From Certhia americana (taxonomy: Eukaryota > Chordata > Aves > Passeriformes > Certhiidae), in contig CM031859.1 of NCBI GenBank assembly GCA_018697195.1, positions 56,856,779 to 56,920,778 on the forward strand: DNA of 64,000 nucleotides, written 5' to 3'. A program made the position numbers and the translations under genes. A model generated the notes under the pieces. The model ran no database searches and was not told the DNA's origin. It saw only the letters and a program-made list of their open reading frames with translations. Shown here piece by piece: positions 59,601-64,000 of the stretch; position 1 is the first letter of the stretch, and the number at the start of each line of letters is the position of its first letter.

Positions 59601-62600
59601 AGAAATATACAAAGAATGATTCCACTTATCATCCAAAGAAGGTCACATTTTAAAAAACCCATCAGATTAGAATAAAGTACAAACTGAACAAATCAATGTG
59701 TTTTGTTCTCAGTCAATTTATTACAAGCACAATCAGCAAACAGGCTCTCTGGAAGCACATGTTGTGGACAGTGCAAGCAGATTAAATTTTTGAAATCTGG
59801 GAAACCAAAAATTTAGCCAGCACCAGAGAGTGTGTGCTTTAACTCAGGCTGTTGACTGCAGCTCACAGCAGCACTTAGACTGTCACAGCATATGTTGATA
59901 CTGTGGGGTTTGGGAGACTTCCAGTCCTTAAATCCAAGGTAAAGCCCTGCTGTTGCCATATTCTCATGAGCACATCAGATGTTCCTGAGCCATCCAGACT
60001 CACATTATCCCCCACCTTCCTGTGCTCTGGTTATCATGGGAAGGAATAGAGCATGAACAGAGCATAGTGCAGTGATTTAATCTTGATTCTTACAAGCCAG
60101 GACATGGTCTGGGCATAACTGCACTGCCCCTAACTGCTCTTCACTTTGACCAGAAAAGCTTCCCTTGGTGTTCGGAGAAATGAATGAGAACAACCTGATT
60201 TCTGCAGTGGATTAGAAATATGAGAGATATGTCCAAATTATCTTTTTTTTAATTTTCTTCTCAATTTCCAGTTCTTACAGTATAAGAATAAGTCTTGCTC
60301 TTATTTTGTATTACAAGTGATTAAAAATAAAACAAACTGAAATTAAATTGCTATGCACCGTATTTTGCCTAGATGGGCTGCATTTTGTTCTTCTGCAAGT
60401 GTAGAAGCAGAACACATTCATAACTAATCAATGAATATATTTGCATTTCATGTTTACTGTGTATTTGCCTGTGCTGCTGCACTATTTTCATCTCCACTGA
60501 CTGCTGTTTTAATCTTCATGTGATGTAAACATATTACTCACATATGACTCACTTTCATAGTATCCACACTCGAATGAATACAGCCAGAAATTAAAACACC
60601 AACATTTAGAAAACCATTATAGGCCCACTTAATTAATTTTTAAAAGCAGCACCTTGAAGAAAATATTAGCTAAAATCAGGATACTCAACATTTCAATTAA
60701 TCGTGTGTAATGGTTTCAGCTCTGGCTGAAGGATTCAGGATCTGCTGCTCTGCAGGTGTCTGTTTATCCACCTGTTTGGCACAGGGGACAGTGAAATTAA
60801 GTGTTCACACACACATATCTTCTCCTGCATCAATAGATAAGGTGAAAACAGCCTGATATAACTGATCAGATTCAACTTGACTTTTTTTCTTATAATTACT
60901 TATTTTCCTTAATTATATACTTAAAGGGATGGTTTGGATGGTGACAAATCAGATAGAAATCTAGAAAATCTAGTGAATTTCATTAATAAGAATAACTACC
61001 CTACACAGCACTCCTATTTCAATCTATTCATGCTAATAAGTAGGCACACCAGTTTAAAAATTCATTTTTCCTGAAGACTTTAATATTTGAAGACACTGAT
61101 GAGAAATCATCCTCTTGTCTATAAACTACCTACTACAGTAGCATCTGCAATGACCACAATTAAAAAAAAAGTGTCCTAAGCAAATATTTGGGGGGGTTTA
61201 TTACAGCTAATTGCAGTTCTGCAACTGGGATCATGTTGCCATTTCATCATGTTCTGGAGCCATTCTTTATATTAACATGAAAAGCTTTTGTGTAACAAAC
61301 TTTGTGTGTTGTCAGTCCACTCCCTTAGAGCTTTTAACAAAGCCAATTTTTTTTTTTAAAAAATAACATTCCACATCAAGAGAAGTCTAATTTTTAACAG
61401 AAATCCTAAAGACAAGCAGTACTCACATCAAATCATTTAAAGTAATTAATTTAAAGAATATCTTTTTGAATGTTGATTATAGCTCTATAGGTAACCTAGA
61501 TCAGTACCAGTATGTCTATAAGTATCTTTATTAGTTATGGATTTAAGCAGTCATTCTGCAGTCAAGAAAGCAGTTATAAAAAAGTAACTACAAGATCAGA
61601 CTGAAGGGAGCAGATCTGTGAAAATGAAAAGCATGGGCTCTGATTCCATCTTTTACACACTCTCTGGCACTTACGTGAACTCCTAAAACAATGGAGAGTC
61701 TTACTTTCCTGAAGCCACCCTTGTCAGGCAGGCAAATTACTGTAGCAGTCATCACTGATTTGCAGTAGATTTGCTAATATTGTTTGACATTAATAGGACT
61801 GCTCATAACATTATGCACTACAATGTGTGAGAGAGACTTTGAGCAAAAATGTCAGAACTGAATTTGAATTTGAATGTTTAATGTTTCTCTGTCATAAGAC
61901 ACAGAAACATAAATGCACCGCAGCAAATGCACCGCTTGGAGCAAATTTTTACTACCAGTTGTAAAATTATAACTTTTCTATGCCTAAGTGAATTCACTAC
62001 CCGAAAAACAGTGGAGAAAAGAACTTGATTTGGATATGGAAAAGCTCATAATATACTGAAATGAATAAAAAATAATGGAGATATATTGGGCACATGTTGT
62101 CCTATGGATTAAATCATATATGGATATAAAGGTCTTTTATTATAGTGGTATTTTTTAGTATGTTGCTCATGAATTCAGAATATCCACCAATAATTATATT
62201 AAAGATTTCTATTTTTTTGTAATAGCAAATCTATATTATAACTCTAATAAGAATAAAAGAGTCTAGAGAAAAAGAACAGAACAGCTCAAAATCAGTAAAA
62301 CATAGACATGGTAGTAGGGATTAAAGCAATACTAAACTTTGTGGCACCATACAATATATCCTGCTATACTATAAGATGAAAACCAGCACACCACACAGAA
62401 AGGAAGTAAACAGTCCAACAAACACCAGGCAGCACTTTGAGATGCTGATTATCCAAAAATGAGGGATTTTCAAGGAAATCTAATTGGGCAATGTCTTGAA
62501 TAGAAACAGCTTTCCCTGAAAATGGTAGTTACTTTTGAGATCCACATTCTTTGCAGTCTCTGAGCTGTCTGTCCTACACAGCATGTGAACATCTTGGAAA

Positions 62601-63693
62601 AATGCATGACTTTGACCACCATTTCCAATAGAGACCATTCACAACCAGGGAATTATTTTAATGAAAGCTGCATAGGACCAACCATTTTGAAGTTCAACCA
62701 CTTTTATTCTCAAGTTAAATAATGAGATAGTGTCCAATGGCCTAAAAATTCTTGAGCCCTGAAAGTGACAAGCCAGCCAAAGGTAAAAGAGGCTGCTGAA
62801 ACTTCAAGGCAGACTGGTGAGCTACAAAGTGCAATTCTATTAGGATTTGTTTCAGTAAAATCTCCAGTCCTACAAACAACTCTATTATAGTAACTAAGCA
62901 CTATCTAGGCCTGGAAGACTGTGAAATTTCTCGAGCATGGAAAGATAAACAAAGCTAGTAAAGAAACTACCTGATAATGTGCTACAGACAGGGAAGAACT
63001 ACAAATGAGCTTATGACTTTGCACAAACAATGTTTTAAATAGTAAGTGGAAATAAAATTACATTTTGTCAATTCATCCACAAGCTATTTGTGATGCAAAG
63101 AGTCTTAATTTTAGGCTGGCTGCTCCTTTGCTTTTTTCTTAATACATGAATGAAGAAGCAGGACCTTCAGAGTTACACGTTCAACAAGAAGCAGAGCTCC
63201 AGATATTCCTGAAAAAGTCTATCCTAATTTGTCCAAATTACAAGCCTTTTCAAATTCTCACATACACTTGAATTTTAGCACTTAGACTTTCCAACAACCC
63301 ACCTTCATAGCCTTGATGAAACACTAAGCAGACTGCACACAAACTGTTCCTACAAAGAGTGGCTGAACATGCTTCGACTTGGAAAATACATGGAAAAAAA
63401 AATCAATTTCTACTGCCCATAACTGCTTCAGCTTCAAATAATCTAAAGAGAAGCTGCAAGCTCAACACCTATCCTCACTTTCCCTCTCATCCCCATGATG
63501 GCAGCTGGACGTAGCTCTCTGTTTCAGGCACAGAAGGGACAAAAGCTGGGTTAAAGAGAGGAATCTAAGGACGAAAGAAGAAACATGTGAATTATCTAGA
63601 CAGCAGCTACCCAGAGGGTGGGAAAAAACCTCTGACTGGCATCTGGAAAAGTGAAAGAAACAGGCAGAATCTGCTTGTGCTGTCTTGGAGTCA

Positions 63694-63737
63694 TTGTCTT
63701 GGCAATGACAATGACACTATTGTCATTGCCAAGACAA
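63694..63737. repeat. Perfect 19-bp inverted repeat with 6-nt loop
   Basis: TTGTCTTGGCAATGACAAT is followed by GACACT and then by its exact reverse complement, ATTGTCATTGCCAAGACAA. The arms are not simple-sequence. Confidence 0.9.
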
Positions 63738-64000
63738 CTCAGAAGTTACATATTCCAGTTGTAACCAGGTCTGTAAAAACTTTATTTTCTTCTACATGTG
63801 TGATAAGACCACTCTTTAATTACACAACCAAACATGTTTTAACTATGTTCCCTACCATTTTTTGTGCATGAAGGGAAAATTGTCAATTAATTAATGGTGG
63901 GTTTCTTCTTTTATTGTTCACAATAACGTTGCTCTCCCTGTCAGACCTAATGATTAAGCACGTGACTTTGCAACTCTTGAACTACTTCTGTAACTATTTC

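Larger units (their letters stand above)
56613..64000. other. Upstream region or first intron of SYNE1
   Basis: About 7.4 kb upstream of the candidate exon 1. It is AT-rich with no recognised gene. No CpG island, TATA box or usual SYNE1 first coding exon was seen. If the usual promoter lies beyond 64000, all of this is intron for the longer form. The notable element is the inverted repeat at 63694-63737. Confidence 0.6.

Overview
The window is vertebrate nuclear DNA, most likely from a bird. It is AT-rich, intron-dominated and has no bacterial-style gene packing. Two degraded interspersed repeats (28897-28944 and 50636-50820) look like the antisense 3' end of avian-type CR1 retroposons, and no mammalian SINE or LINE was seen. 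I identify the clade from these CR1 tails and from protein divergence; I cannot name a species.

One gene explains essentially all the coding signal: the 5' part of SYNE1 (nesprin-1, enaptin), transcribed from the minus strand, so the protein N-terminus lies at high coordinates. I resolved 28 coding exons with GT/AG borders, from 56612 down to 361. Their lengths sum to 3,846 nt, or 1,282 codons. Every junction keeps one reading frame, which is a strong internal check.

Layout in transcript order: 56613-64000 is upstream sequence. Exon 1 (56534-56612) is a candidate alternative first coding exon. Exons 2-5 (54018 to 39130) encode the first calponin-homology (CH) domain. Exon 6 encodes a serine-rich linker and the start of the second CH domain, which exons 7-8 complete (37512 to 34914). 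Exon 9 (32151-32198) is a tiny, fast-evolving cassette. Exons 10-28 (27188 to 361) encode the first spectrin-type coiled-coil repeats, at roughly two exons per repeat. The gene runs on past position 1; the rest of the rod and the C-terminal KASH membrane anchor are outside the window.

The encoded region is the actin-binding head and proximal rod of a giant protein that links the cytoskeleton to the nuclear envelope. The usual SYNE1 first coding exon was not found, so it probably lies beyond 64000. What is found instead is an exon carrying an ATG, an in-frame upstream stop, a GCA-rich leader, a short upstream ORF and a phase-matched donor; it would give nesprin-1 a different first 26 residues.

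The introns hold microsatellites, homopolymers, two CR1 relics, small tandem duplications, a perfect 19-bp inverted repeat, and a few CpG- or GC-richer islets of unknown nature. I saw no second gene, RNA gene or CRISPR array.
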